From Glycine soja (taxonomy: Eukaryota; Streptophyta; Magnoliopsida; Fabales; Fabaceae), in NCBI RefSeq assembly GCF_004193775.1, contig NC_041020.1:5475657-5539656 (forward strand): a stretch of DNA of 64,000 bases, in the 5' to 3' direction. The position numbers were made by a program, and so were the translations under genes. Below the pieces are notes generated by a model. It worked only from the letters and a program-made list of their open reading frames with translations, had not been told where the DNA came from and searched no databases. This document shows positions 35,768 through 48,117 of this stretch, piece after piece (the first letter of the stretch is position 1; each line of letters begins with the position of its first letter).

Positions 35768-35960
35768 CTGATTATATTTTAGATCAACAAATTTCCATGT
35801 CTAATATCCTCTAATATATTTAATATGTTTTTCATATTTGGATAATAAGATCAGTCTCTAAAATATAAGATTTACTTATATTATCGGCCCATCTCTAATC
35901 GAGACAAAGGAATTTCAATCTCTAATTTTCTTTGATAAACGAATATTTTCTAGTAATGGA
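35460..35960. mobile_element. CACTA-like or related DNA transposon remnant
   Basis: Motifs of the type GAGACGACTAA, CCGTCTCTAA and CATCTCTAATCGAGAC recur in both orientations, as in CACTA subterminal repeats. The right side ends TTTTCTAGTAATG (35946-35958), near the complement of a CACTA terminus. The left end was not found. A large compound microsatellite lies inside. Confidence 0.45.
35669..35761. repeat. Compound (CT)n(AT)n(CT)n(TA)n microsatellite
   Basis: Runs of CT, AT, CT again and TA follow each other without other sequence. A similar CT-to-TA transition occurs at 50571-50709. Confidence 0.95.
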
Positions 35961-37027
35961 TGATATTTTTAATTGGATCATGAGTAAATTAGACCAATGA
36001 TAAACTTCATGATCATTAATTAATGAGGTCGGTCATAGTCAGTAGAAACCAAATTTGTTTACAATAACTAAGTGGGCTGGGGGTAGTTGATGGAAGGTAT
36101 AAGACTATAAAGAGATGAAGCAAAAGAAATTTTGGAAGGGCACTGGCAAGTGGCAACCCACATATTGAATTGAATTACCAGTTGCTGTATTCGTTTTTAA
36201 TCTGACTAATTAAAATGCATTGAATGCTCAAATAAGTGAAATTAGATGAGAAATGACTTTAAAGTGTTCGGATTGCATTTGAATTTGACTATAGGTACAA
36301 GAGAGAACATTTAATTTACTTTTGCTTGAAGACTATATACTCTTAATTTGCATGCATGTAAACCATTTACTGCCTCATCTATCCCAGATCAAAGGACAAT
36401 TAAGAGAAATAAGAGTAAATTCTCTTGAGAGATGTTTAAGCTAGTATTATTCTTTCTTTCTTTTATTTTAAAATTATATTCCTCATCTTCGGAAGATTAT
36501 AATACATACAAATTTAGTTTATGTAATAGTTTTTTTTAAATGAGTTTATGTAACAGTTCTATTAACAACCATGATTAATTTTATTTAGTGGTTCAAACAT
36601 TTTGGATTTGTAATTAAGGTATAATTTCAATCATTATCATTGTAATGATAATGACTACTAATGTAAAATGCCTATAAATAATTTGGATCTTGGTCAAGTC
36701 ATACATTGGATCGGACTTATAATTGATCTAGTAAATCGGTCGAATTTGCTATTCAACCATTGAATCATGAGCTTTTGACCCAAAACAGGGTCACTCACAT
36801 GTGACACGTGAGAAAAAAAACATGTGATGCGTGAGAAAAAAAGTTTTACATCGTCATCCAATCATTTAAACTCATTTAATATTTATATTGACTTTCATAA
36901 TTTATCATGTTTTATTTTAACAAAAATAAAATTTTAAGATAATCTAGGTTTGAAACTTTGTCATTGAAGTCTCAAGAGGAAAACTCCATAACCAAGCTAT
37001 TATAACATATAAGCTTATGTAAGCGAA

Positions 37028-37087
<60 letters not shown>

Positions 37088-37440
37088 TTAATATTTATAC
37101 CAGATCATGCAAATTAATTAGTGATCCACTAATTCGATCATTGATCCAGTGATCTAATAATGTCTTAATTGAGTCAATCACTGATTTAATTTTTAAAACT
37201 ATGGTTGTTGGTTCCTTAGCTTCACACTAAAAAATTCTTTGATACATCATCTATAGAAAGTGTGAGAGTTTGAAAGAACAAAAACTATAATTCATCACAA
37301 TAATCTTGATATAGTTTATTAAATAATTCATGACATGTAAACTTTTATACATAAAAAATGATGATGATATAATTATAATTAGATAGTATATATATTATAT
37401 TTGTTACTACTCTACAAAATAATTAGCTTGGTTTAGTGGT
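35961..37440. other. AT-rich noncoding sequence
   Basis: No gene seen. An 11-bp-arm palindrome (TCATTATCATT/AATGATAATGA) lies at 36631-36654. A duplicated CACATGTGA-CGTGAGAAAAAAA motif lies near 36797-36842. An (AT)n tract occupies 37032-37082. Confidence 0.5.
37032..37082. repeat. (AT)n microsatellite, about 51 bp
   Basis: Uninterrupted AT run. Confidence 0.95.
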
Positions 37441-37890
37441 TCTACTTGTAAAAGCAATAAAATGGAAGGATTAGGGATGAAGAATATTGTGACTTTTAAT
37501 GAAGTTCTCTTGGCCAAGTGGAGGTGGATTTTGTTCCATAGTCATAAGGGGGCTTGGTAGGAGGTGCTTGGTTCAAAATATAGAAGGGTGGCATGGTCTT
37601 TTGAGTGGTGATAAATCTCCTTTGGAGAATTTGTGGTTCCCGACTTGAAGAGGGTGTGTGGGAGGAGGGTTGATGAGAGACAAAATTGGTTTGATGTAGG
37701 TATTAAGTGGAAGGTGAATGAGGGAGATAAAAAATAGATTTTGGATTGATGCATGGGTGGAGGCCAGGTGAAAGTTTGGCGATCAAATTCCCAAGATTAT
37801 TTCTTATGTGGGAGCATAAAGAGGAGGTTATTAGTAAGGTAGGCTTTTGGATGGGGGATACATGGTGTTGGAATCTTAGATGGAGGGTTT
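37441..37890 (+). pseudogene. LINE (L1-type) fragment, plus strand
   Basis: Readings GLGMKNIVTFNEVLLAKWRW, then KVNEGDKK, and GDTWCWNLRW follow the order of the region after reverse transcriptase in plant L1-type LINEs. Several stops and frame changes are present. It ends at the left border of the pararetrovirus. A second LINE fragment in the opposite orientation lies at the right border. Confidence 0.65.
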
Positions 37891-38185
37891 GGATTGACCA
37901 GGCATAGTCAGCCACGGTCTGTTTTGCTGTTGCTGGTTTGGGGGATTCCTGAGTGGATGACTCAGGTTTGATGGTAGCTATTTGGGTCAATGACCCTTCA
38001 AATTTTGATTTCTGGGTTGATGACCCAGTCTGGGTAGGTGACCCAGAAGATGATGCGGTTGTTTTCTTGGTTACTGGCTCTGGTAGAGCCAATAGAACAT
38101 CTTTCCCCTTACTACTGGTTCTACCTCCTCTCCCTGAGGAGCTGGACACCTTAGGAGGCATCAGTAATTTTTTGTAAAAATTCAC
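37891..38185 (-). pseudogene. Pararetrovirus C-terminal Ser/Thr-rich frame
   Basis: The frame continues from the RNase H end without a stop and starts a possible new product at MPPKVSSSSGRGG. It is rich in Ser, Thr, Pro, Gln and Lys with no recognised domain. It runs across the LINE border, beyond which the translation is chance. It may be a polymerase C-terminal extension or the start of a downstream viral frame. Confidence 0.45.
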
Positions 38186-38189
38186 GGGT

Positions 38190-39300
38190 GAGGTAGTCAG
38201 GTAGAGAATTTGAGGTGCCCTTGATATATTCTATGTCAAAATCAAAGACACTTAAAATTGCTTGCCATCTTGCAAAAATTTGTTTTGAGGCAAGGTTTTT
38301 AACATCCTTTTGTAAAATATCTTTGGCTGATTTACAGTCAACCCTGATTAAAAATTTTTGGTTTAATAAATCTGATTAAATTTTGGAAATACACAAAACA
38401 ATTGCTAAAACTTCTTTTTTAACAGTTGAATATTTTAATTGTGAAGGATTCCAATGTTTTGAAGTATATGCAATGACATGCTCTTGGCCATGTACTCTTT
38501 GTTTGAGGATGCCACCATAACCTATGTCTGATGCATCTGTTTCGACAATTTTGAATGCATGTGGAATAGGAAGTTACAGACTTTTTATGGATTGGAGCTT
38601 AAGTTTGATTTCTTTAACTGTTTGTGTATGGAGGTCAGACCAAAGAGGTGGATTTTTCTTCAGCCTATCATGCAATGGCTTAACAATATTGTTTAAATAA
38701 GGGACAAATTCTCCTACATATTTAGACAACCTAGAAATCTTTGTAACTGGGTTTTGTCTAAGATTTCATTGGGAAATTTGTTAGCAAACTCTATTGACCT
38801 TTCTATTGGAATCATTGTACCTTGATATATATTGTGACTAAGGAATCGAATTCGAGTTTGGAAAAGATTGATTTTTGATTTGGAGACTGCCAAACCATTC
38901 TGTTTGATGATATGGATGAAAGTCTGGAGATGTTTGAAATGTTGGTCAATGTTTTGGGAAAAGATTAAAACAACATCTATGTAGACAATGACAAATTTTG
39001 AATAGGGATTAAAAATATCATTCATAATTTTTTGAAATTCTGAAGGGGCATTCTTCAGTCCGAATGGCATCACATTCCATTCATATTGCCCGAAAGGTAC
39101 AGTACACGCTGCTTTGTACCTATCTGATTCTTGGATTTGGATTTGCCAAAATCCAGATTTCATATCAAATTTTGAAAATATCGTTGCAAAATTTAATCTG
39201 TTGAGTAAATCTATTTTGTTTGGAATATGATACCTAATCCATTGTAATGCTTGGTTTAGTGGTTTGTAATTTATGACTAAGCAGGGTGTTCCATGCTCAA
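38190..39300 (-). pseudogene. Pararetrovirus reverse transcriptase and RNase H, array-proximal copy
   Basis: RT motifs visible are FDMKSGFWQI, VMPFGLKNAPSEFQK and the catalytic tract, which reads YIDVVLIFS (second Asp changed to Val). After the array border the RT continues with FANKFPNEILDKTQLQRFLG. RNase H follows (VETDASDIGYGG near 38540) and ends near 38190. A stop and frame changes occur near 38700 and 38570. This is the only RT copy joined to RNase H. Confidence 0.85.
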
Positions 39301-42300
39301 GCTCCGATTGTTTGTTGACATAAAAGGCCGCATAGGACCATGGGTTTTTGCTCCTTCAGATTAAGCCTTTATTAAGAAAATCCTGAATTTCCTTTTGACA
39401 GTATTGAAGAAGTTCTTCATTCATTTGAATTGGTCTGGCTTTTGTGGGAATTTGTTTTCCCTAAAGTCTTTCTCATATGGGAGATCAACAATATGTTTCC
39501 TTATATCCCAAAATGCATTTAGCAAATCAGAACAGACAGTTGATTCGATATGACTTAATAAAGATTGAATTTTTTCTTTTACTTGGGGTTTTTCCAGTTG
39601 TATCTGAATATTATTAAAAGATACTTCTTCTTTTAAGAAGTTAATTTGGTTAATTTTATTTTCTATAATATTTATATTCCTGGAAATTGGTTTAGTAGAA
39701 AAATTAAATATAATTTTTCTCCCTAAATAATTTGTGGTTATTCCTTCATTAGATATTTGGATGGGAATGATTGTACATTGATATATATTGTGACCAAGGA
39801 ATCGAATTCGAGTATGGAAAAGATTGATTTTTGATTTGAAGACTGCCAAACCATTCTGTTTGATGAGATGGATGAAAGTCTGGAGATGTTTGAAATGTTG
39901 GTCAATGTTTTGGGAAAAGATTAAAACATCATCTATGTAGACAATGAAAAAATTTTGAATAGGGATTAAAAATATCATTCATAATTTTTTGAAATTCTGA
40001 AGGGGTATTCTTCAGTCCGAATGACATCACATTCCATTCATATTGCCCTAAAGGTACAGTACAGCTGTTTTGTACCTATCTGATTCTTGGATTTGGATTT
40101 GCCAAAATCCAGATTTCATATCAAATTTTGAAAATATCTTTGCAGAATTTAATCTATTGAGTAAATTTTATTTTTTTTGGAATAGGATACCTAATCCATT
40201 GTAATGCTTGGTTTAGTGGTATGTAATTTATGACTAAGCGGGGTGTTCCACGCTCAAGCTCCGATTGTTTGTTGACATAAAAGGCCGCACAGGACCATGG
40301 GCTTTTGCTCCTTCAGGTTAAGCCTTTATTAACAAAATCCTGAATTTCCTTTTGACAGTATTGAAGAAGTTCTTCATTCATTTGAATTGGTCTGGCTTTT
40401 GTGGGAATTTGTTTTTCACTAAAGTCTTTCTCATATGGGAGATCAACAATATGTTTCTTTCTATCCCAAAATGCATTTGGCAAATCATAACAGACAGTTG
40501 ATTCGATATGAGTTAATAAAGATTGAATTTTTTCTTTTACTTGGGGTTTTTCCAGTTGTATCTGAATATTATTAAAAGATACTTCTTCTTTTAAGAAGTT
40601 AATTTGGTTAATTTTATTTTCTATAATATTTATATTCCTGGAAATTGGTTTAGTGGAAAAATTAAATATAATTTTTCTCCCTAAATAATTTGTGGTTATT
40701 CCTTCATTAGATATTTGGATGGGAATGATTGTACCTTGATATATATTGTGACCAAGGAATCGAATTCGAGTATGGAAAAAATTGATTTTTGATTTGGAGA
40801 CTGCCAAACCATTCTGTTTGATGAGATGGATGAAAGTCTGGAGATGTTTGAAATGTTGGTCAATGTTTTGGGAAAAGATTAAAACAACATCTATGTAGAC
40901 AATGACAAATTTTGAATAGGGATTAAAAATATCATTCATAATTTTTTGAAATTCTGAAGGGGCATTCTTCAGTCCGAATGGAATCACATTCCATTCATAT
41001 TGTCCGAAAGGTACAGTTCACGCTGCTTTGTACCTATCTGATTCTTGGATTTGGATTTGCCAAAATCCAGATTTCATATCAAATTTTGAAAATATCTTTG
41101 CAGAATTTAATCTATTGAGTAAATCTATTTTGTTTGGAATATGATACCTAATCCATTGTAATGCTTGGTTTAGTGGTTTGTAATTTATGACTAAGCGGGG
41201 TGTTCCACGCTCAAGCTCCAATTGTTTGTTGACATAAAAGGTCGCACAGGACCATGGGCTTTTGCTCCTTCAGATTAAGCCTTTATTAAGAAAATCTTGA
41301 ATTTCCTTTTGACAGTATTGAAGAAGTTCTTCATTCATTTGAATTGGTCTTGCTTTTGTGGGAATTTGTTTTTCCCTAAAGTTTTTCTCATATGGGAGAT
41401 CAACAATATGTTTCTTTCTATCCCAAAATGCATTTGGCAAAACAGAACAGACAATTGATTCGATATGACTTAATAAAGATTGAATTTTTTCTTTTACTTG
41501 GGGTTTTTCCAATTGTATCTGAATATTATTAAAATATACTTCTTCTTTTAAGAAGTTAATTTGGTTAATTTTATTTTCTATAATATTTATATTCCTGGAA
41601 ATTGGTTTAGTAGAAAAATTAAATATAATTTTTCTCCCTAAATAATTTGTGGTTATTCCTTCATTAGATATTTGGATTGGAATGATTTTACCTTGATATA
41701 TATTGTGACCAAGGAATCGAATTCGAGTATGGAAAAGATTGATTTTTGATTTGAAGACTGCCAAACCATTCTGTTTGATGAGATGGATGAAAGTCTGGAG
41801 ATGTTTGAAATGTTGGTCAATGTTTTGGGAAAAGATTAAAACATCATCTATGTAGACAATGAAAAAATTTTGAATAGGGATTAAAAATATCATTCATAAT
41901 TTTTTGAAATTCTGAAGGGGCATTCTTCAGTCCGAATGACGTCACATTCCATTCATATTGCCCTAAAGGTACAGTACAGCTGTTTTGTACCTATCTGATT
42001 CTTGGATTTGGATTTGCCAAAATCCAGATTTCATATCAAATTTTGAAAATATCTTTGCAGAATTTAATCTATTGAGTAAAATTTATTTTTTTTTGGAATA
42101 GGATACCTAATCCATTGTAATGCTTGGTTTAGTGGTATGTAATTTATGACTAAGCGGGGTGTTCCACGCTCAAGCTCCGATTGTTTGTTGACATAAAAGG
42201 CCGCACAGGACCATGGGCTTTTGCTCCTTCAGGTTAAGCCTTTATTAACAAAATCCTGAATTTCCTTTTGACAGTATTGAAGAAGTTCTTCATTCATTTG

Positions 42301-45300
42301 AATTGGTCTGGCTTTTGTGGGAATTTGTTTTTCACTAAAGTCTTTCTCATATGGGAGATCAACAATATGTTTCTTTCTATCCCAAAATGCATTTGGCAAA
42401 TCATAACAGACAGTTGATTCGATATGAGTTAATAAAGATTGAATTTTTTCTTTTACTTGGGGTTTTTCCAGTTGTATCTGAATATTATTAAAAGATACTT
42501 CTTCTTTTAAGAAGTTAATTTGGTTAATTTTATTTTCTATAATATTTATATTCCTGGAAATTGGTTTAGTGGAAAAATTAAATATAATTTTTCTCCCTAA
42601 ATAATTTGTGGTTATTCCTTCATTAGATATTTGGATGGGAATGATTGTACCTTGATATATATTGTGACCAAGGAATCGAATTCGAGTATGGAAAAAATTG
42701 ATTTTTGATTTGGAGACTGCCAAACCATTCTGTTTGATGAGATGGATGAAAGTCTGGAGATGTTTGAAATGTTGGTCAATGTTTTGGGAAAAGATTAAAA
42801 CAACATCTATGTAGACAATGACAAATTTTGAATAGGGATTAAAAATATCATTCATAATTTTTTGAAATTCTGAAGGGGCATTCTTCAGTCCGAATGGAAT
42901 CACATTCCATTCGTATTGCCTGAAAGGTACAGTTCACGCTGCTTTGTACCTATCTGATTCTTGGATTTGGATTTGCCAAAATCCAGATTTCATATCAAAT
43001 TCTGAAAATATCTTTGCAGAATTTAATCTGTTGAGTAAATCTATTTTTTTTGGAATAGGATACCTAATCCATTGTAATGCTTGGTTTAGTGGTTTGTAAT
43101 TTATGACTAAGCGGGGTGTTCCACGCTCAAGCTCCGATTGTTTGTTTACATAAAAGGCCGCACAAGACCATGGGCTTTTGCTCCTTCAGATTAAGCCTTT
43201 ATTAAGAAAATCCTAAATTTCCTTTTGACAGTATTGAAGAAGTTCTTCATTCATTTGAATTGGTCTGACTTTTGTGAGAATTTGTTTTTCTCTAAAGTCT
43301 TTCTCATATGGGAGATCAACAGTATGTTTCTTTCTATCCCAAAATGCATTTGGCAAATCATAACAGACAGTTGATTCGATATGAGTTAATAAAGATTGAA
43401 TTTTTTCTTTTACTTGGGGTTTTTCCAGTTGTATCTGAATATTATTAAAAGATACTTCTTCTTTTAAGAAGTTAATTTGGTTAATTTTATTTTCTATAAT
43501 ATTTATATTCCTGGAAATTGGTTTAGTGGAAAAATTAAATATAATTTTTCTCCCTAAATAATTTGTGGTTATTCCTTCATTAGATATTTGGATGGGAATG
43601 ATTGTACCTTGATATATATTGTGACCAAGGAATCGAATTCGAGTATGGAAAAAATTGATTTTTGATTTGGAGACTGCCAAACCATTCTGTTTGATGAGAT
43701 GGATGAAAGTCTGGAGATGTTTGAAATGTTGGTCAATGTTTTGGGAAAAGATTAAAACAACATCTATGTAGACAATGACAAATTTTGAATAGGGATTAAA
43801 AATATCATTCATAATTTTTTGAAATTCTGAAGGGGCATTCTTCAGTCCGAATGGAATCACATTCCATTCGTATTGCCTGAAAGGTACAGTTCACGCTGCT
43901 TTGTACCTATCTGATTCTTGGATTTGGATTTGCCAAAATCCAGATTTCATATCAAATTCTGAAAATATCTTTGCAGAATTTAATCTGTTGAGTAAATCTA
44001 TTTTTTTTGGAATAGGATACCTAATCCATTGTAATGCTTGGTTTAGTGGTCTGTAATTTATGACTAAGCGGGGTGTTCCACGCTCAAGCTCCGATTGTTT
44101 GTTTACATAAAAGGCCGCACAGGACCATGGGTTTTTGCTCCTTCAGATTAAGCCTTTATTAAGAAAATCCTAAATTTCCTTTTGACAGTATTGAAGAAGT
44201 TCTTCATTCATTTGAATTGGTCTGACTTTTGTGAGAATTTGTTTTTCTCTAAAGTCTTTCTCATATGGGAGATCAACAGTATGTTTCTTTCTATCCCAAA
44301 ATGCATTTGGCAAATCAGAACAGACAGTTGATTCAATATGACTTAATAAAGATTGAATTTTTTCTTTTACTTGGGGTTTTTCCAATTGTATCTGAATATT
44401 ATTAAAAGATACTTCTTCTTTTAAGAAGTTAATTTGGTTAATTTTATTTTCTATAATATTTATATTCCTGGAAATTGGTTTAGTAGAAAAATTAAATATA
44501 ATTTTTCTCCCTAAATAATTTGTGGTTATTCCTTCATTAGATATTTGGATGGGAATGATTGTACCTTGATATATATTGTGACCAAGGAATCGAATTCGAG
44601 TATGGAAAAGATTGATTTTTGATTTGGAGACTGCCAAACCATTCTATTTGATGATATGGATGAAAGTCTTGAGATGTTTGAAATGTTGGTCAATGTTTTG
44701 GGAAAAGATTAAAACATCATCTATGTAGACAATGACAAATTTTGAATAGGGATTAAAAATATCATTCATAATTTTTTGAAATTCTGAAGGGGCATTCTTC
44801 TGTCCGAATGTCATCACATTCCATTCGTATTGCCCGAAAGATACAGTACACGCTTTTTTGTACCTATCTGATTCTTGGATTTGGATTTGCCAAAATCCAG
44901 ATTTCATATCAAATTCTGAAAATATCTTTGCAGAATTTAATCTGTTGAGTAAATCTATTTTTTTTGGAATAGGATACCTAATCCATTGTAATGCTTGGTT
45001 TAGTGGTTTGTAATTTATGACTAAGCGGGGTGTTCCGCGCTCAAGCTCCGATTGTTTGTTTACATAAAAGGCCGCACAGGACCATGGGCTTTTGCTCCTT
45101 CAGATTAAGCCTTTATTAAGAAAATCCTAAATTTCCTTTTGACAGTATTGAAGAAGTTCTTCATTCATTTGAATTAGTCTGGCTTTTGTGAGAATTTGTT
45201 TTTCTCTAAAGTCTTTCTCATATGGGAGATCAACAGTATGTTTCTTTCTATCCCAAAATGCATTTGGCAAATCAGAAGAGACAGTTGATTCAATATGAGT

Positions 45301-46468
45301 TAATAAAGATTGAATTTTTTCTTTTACTTGGGGTTTTTCCAATTGTATCTGAATATTATTAAAAGATACTTCTTCTTTTAAGAAGTTAATTTGGTTAATT
45401 TTATTTTCTATAATATTTATATTCCTGGAAATTGGTTTAGTAGAAAAATTAAATATAATTTTTCTCCCTAAATAATTTGTGGTTATTCCTTCATTAGATA
45501 TTTGGATGGGAATGATTGTACCTTGATATATATTGTGACCAAGGAATCGAATTCGAGTATGGAAAAGATTGATTTTTGATTTGGAGACTGCCAAACCATT
45601 CTATTTGATGATATGGATGAAAGTCTTGAGATGTTTGAAATGTTGGTCAATGTTTTGGGAAAAGATTAAAACATCATCTATGTAGACAATGACAAATTTT
45701 GAATAGGGATTAAAAATATCATTCATAATTTTTTGAAATTCTGAAGGGGCATTCTTCTGTCCGAATGTCATCACATTCCATTCGTATTGCCCGAAAGATA
45801 CAGTACACGCTTTTTTGTACCTATCTGATTCTTGGATTTGGATTTGCCAAAATCCAGATTTCATATCAAATTCTGAAAATATCTTTGCAGAATTTAATCT
45901 GTTGAGTAAATCTATTTTTTTTGGAATAGGATACCTAATCCATTGTAATGCTTGGTTTAGTGGTTTGTAATTTATGACTAAGCGGGGTGTTCCGCGCTCA
46001 AGCTCCGATTGTTTGTTTACATAAAATGCCGCACAGGACCATGGGCTTTTGCTCCTTCAGATTAAGCCTTTATTAAGAAAATCCTAAATTTCCTTTTGAC
46101 AGTATTGAAGAAGTTCTTCATTCATTTGAATTAGTCTGGCTTTTGTGAGAATTTGTTTTTCTCTAAAGTCTTTCTCATATGGGAGATCAACAGTATGTTT
46201 CTTTCTATCCCAAAATGCATTTGGCAAATCAGAAGAGACAGTTGATTCAATATGACTTAATAAAGATTGAATTTTTTCTTTTACTTGAGGTTTTTCTAGT
46301 TGTATCTGAATATTATTAAAAGATACTTCTTCTTTTAAGAAGTTAATTTGGTTAATTTTATTTTCTATAATATTTATATTCCTGGAAATTGGTTTAGTAG
46401 AAAAATTAAATATAATTTTTCTCCCTAAATAATTTATGGTTATTCCTTCATTAGATATTTGGATGGGA
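38811..46468 (-). repeat. Eight-unit tandem array of a 957-bp pararetrovirus segment
   Basis: Unit borders read from the plus strand are near 38811, 39767, 40725, 41682, 42641, 43598, 44555, 45512 and 46468. Lengths are 956-959 bp, mostly 957, which is 319 codons. Each unit, in coding direction, runs from the end of protease (IPIQISNEG) through the protease-RT spacer and the RT core to HNIYQGTI, then joins back to IPIQISNEG. The unit 1 end continues into normal RT and RNase H, and unit 8 continues into the protease body, so these two are the array borders. Units 2 and 4 share private changes, as do 3, 5 and 6, and 7 and 8. Confidence 0.92.
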
Positions 46469-46797
46469 AGCAAGGCTCTAATGAAGGGTGTTCCTAGGAT
46501 TACTTCATTCTTAAGGTTTTTTACCAGAAGAAAGTTTGTGTTAATCCTAAGACCTTGGTTTTCAATGATTGCATTTGATAGCTTGAAATTAATTTTTAAT
46601 TTTGAGCCATTTGACGTACTTAATTTTTCTGAGGTTTTCTCAAAGAATTTTGTAGGAATTAATCCTTCTAAAATGCAGTTGGAATCAGCCCCTCTGTCAA
46701 ATAGGGTCATTGTTTCTAAAACGAAATCATTAATGATTATTTTTATGTTTATGTAAAATTTTTGGATTTTAATCTTGTTGATTAATCCCATAAACAT
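46440..46797 (-). pseudogene. Pararetrovirus aspartic protease remnant
   Basis: The site reads DRGADSN, where family members have Asp-Thr/Ser-Gly; the Arg breaks the motif. The piece ends ILGTPFIRALLPIQISNEG. This is the only copy that keeps the protease body. The sequence after PIQISNEG is the part that is repeated in the array. Confidence 0.75.
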
Positions 46798-47043
46798 ATT
46801 GTCTTCTAAGTTTTCTGGTTGGTTTTCTTCACCGTTGTTGGCGCTTTCAAAATCACTATCTTCCTCAAGCTGAGAAAGAATGATCTGATGAATTTCTTGT
46901 TGTTGACGAAGTTCTTTTACCTCTCTCTTTAGATTGTTTATCTCTGTTTGGAGATCTTGGATTGCCGTTGGTTTGGTTGAAGAACTTTCTAATCTTTTAA
47001 ATATGTTACTTACATCAAATTTATTATTTGTAATGAAATCTTT

Positions 47044-48110
47044 TTACCTGGGTTTTACCTCTAATGTCTTTTTAAGTTTTTCCAGGAAAACCTTCTTTTC
47101 TTGGGGGTCAGGTATGGAATTGATTGCTTCAAACAAGAGATCTTGTTCTCTCGTTAGAGTATTGACTTGTCCGTCATCATCATCTGTTGATGATAGTTGG
47201 TCATCCTGTTGGATTAGGTTTAGGTTTTCATCATAAATTTCAGAGGATGAAGTTTTTGTTTCTTCTTCTTCCTCTGAGGTTTCGATAAACAAATTATTTA
47301 TTTGCTCTTCAATTGTTGGTTCTAAATTAAGGTTTCTTAATTTCTTTTTTAGTCTACAATATTTACTAATGTGGCGTTGTTTTCCACAATTGTAAGATGT
47401 TATCTTTGATTTTATCTTTTGTCTGGGATTTTCCATTTCTTTACTGGTTGAAGGTTTGTTTGAGTATCTTCTTCTTGAAAATCTCTTTTTATTGACTGGT
47501 TTATTTTCGTGGATTTCTTTCCTAGAATTTTGCCTTTTCTTTTGTTTTGGACAGGCCGGTAGTCCAAATTGTTCACAGAAGGAACCTAAATCTTTCTTTG
47601 TTTGAGCCTTTTCTTTGGCTAATTGCCTCTGAATTTTGTCATCCTGACAAATTTTTAAGGCTACCTTTTGGACATAAGAAATTAATTAGCCATAGCTTAA
47701 ACTTTCATATGGAATATCTCCATTGGCCAATTGACTACAAATTTTATCTCTAACCTTGTCTCCTAATGATCTGGGAAGATCGACTAGAAATTTTTCTTTC
47801 CAAAAAGGTTGTTGGCTATCTTCCTTGGTGTAAACCCTAGTTAGGAAAGTATCTCTGTACCACCTAAAATCTGCTAAGGTTCTACACTTAAGGTTTGATA
47901 ATAATTCTGTAAACCTATCTTTCCATAAAGATGGGTCTCCAATAAAATGTTGGGCTATTGTAAAAATTAATGTGTTAACAACGTCGGGAATTTCTTTATC
48001 ATCATCATTAGTAATGACTTTTCCATTGAGATCCGTTTTGACCGTGCTGTAAATTTTTTATTTCTCTTCGTTAGTGAGATAATTATCCCACCATCCTTTC
48101 AATTGTCCGG
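47044..48110 (-). pseudogene. Pararetrovirus coat-protein-like region with zinc finger
   Basis: The part at 47437-48110 reads as a Caulimoviridae-type capsid core, with stops. The open part at 47044-47436 contains a CCHC finger beginning YNCGKQRHISKYC, then a strongly acidic stretch near the C-terminus. The finger is expected to bind the viral nucleic acid. A stop at 47044-47046 separates this part from the protease frame. The N-terminal region is absent at the LINE border. Confidence 0.7.
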
Positions 48111-48117
48111 TAAAAGT

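Larger units (their letters stand above)
37891..48117 (-). mobile_element. Endogenous pararetrovirus (Caulimoviridae type), rearranged and inactive
   Basis: Reading leftward on the minus strand: coat-protein-like region with a zinc finger, aspartic protease, reverse transcriptase, RNase H and a Ser/Thr-rich C-terminal frame. This order and the RT sequence class fit plant pararetroviruses. There are no LTRs and no recognisable integrase. The movement-protein part is not seen, so the 5' part is missing. A 957-bp stretch is repeated eight times in tandem. Stops, frameshifts and changed catalytic residues show it cannot encode a functional virus. The genus was not assigned. The borders are estimated from where LINE similarity stops. 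Confidence 0.85.

Noticed and set aside
38811..46468. Regular repeats that might suggest a CRISPR array or a multi-gene family
   Set aside because: Units are 957 bp with no unique spacers, and encode pieces of protease and reverse transcriptase. The context is plant nuclear DNA.
46436..47236. Plus-strand open frames of about 100 codons
   Set aside because: They are antisense to the pararetrovirus protease and coat-protein regions.
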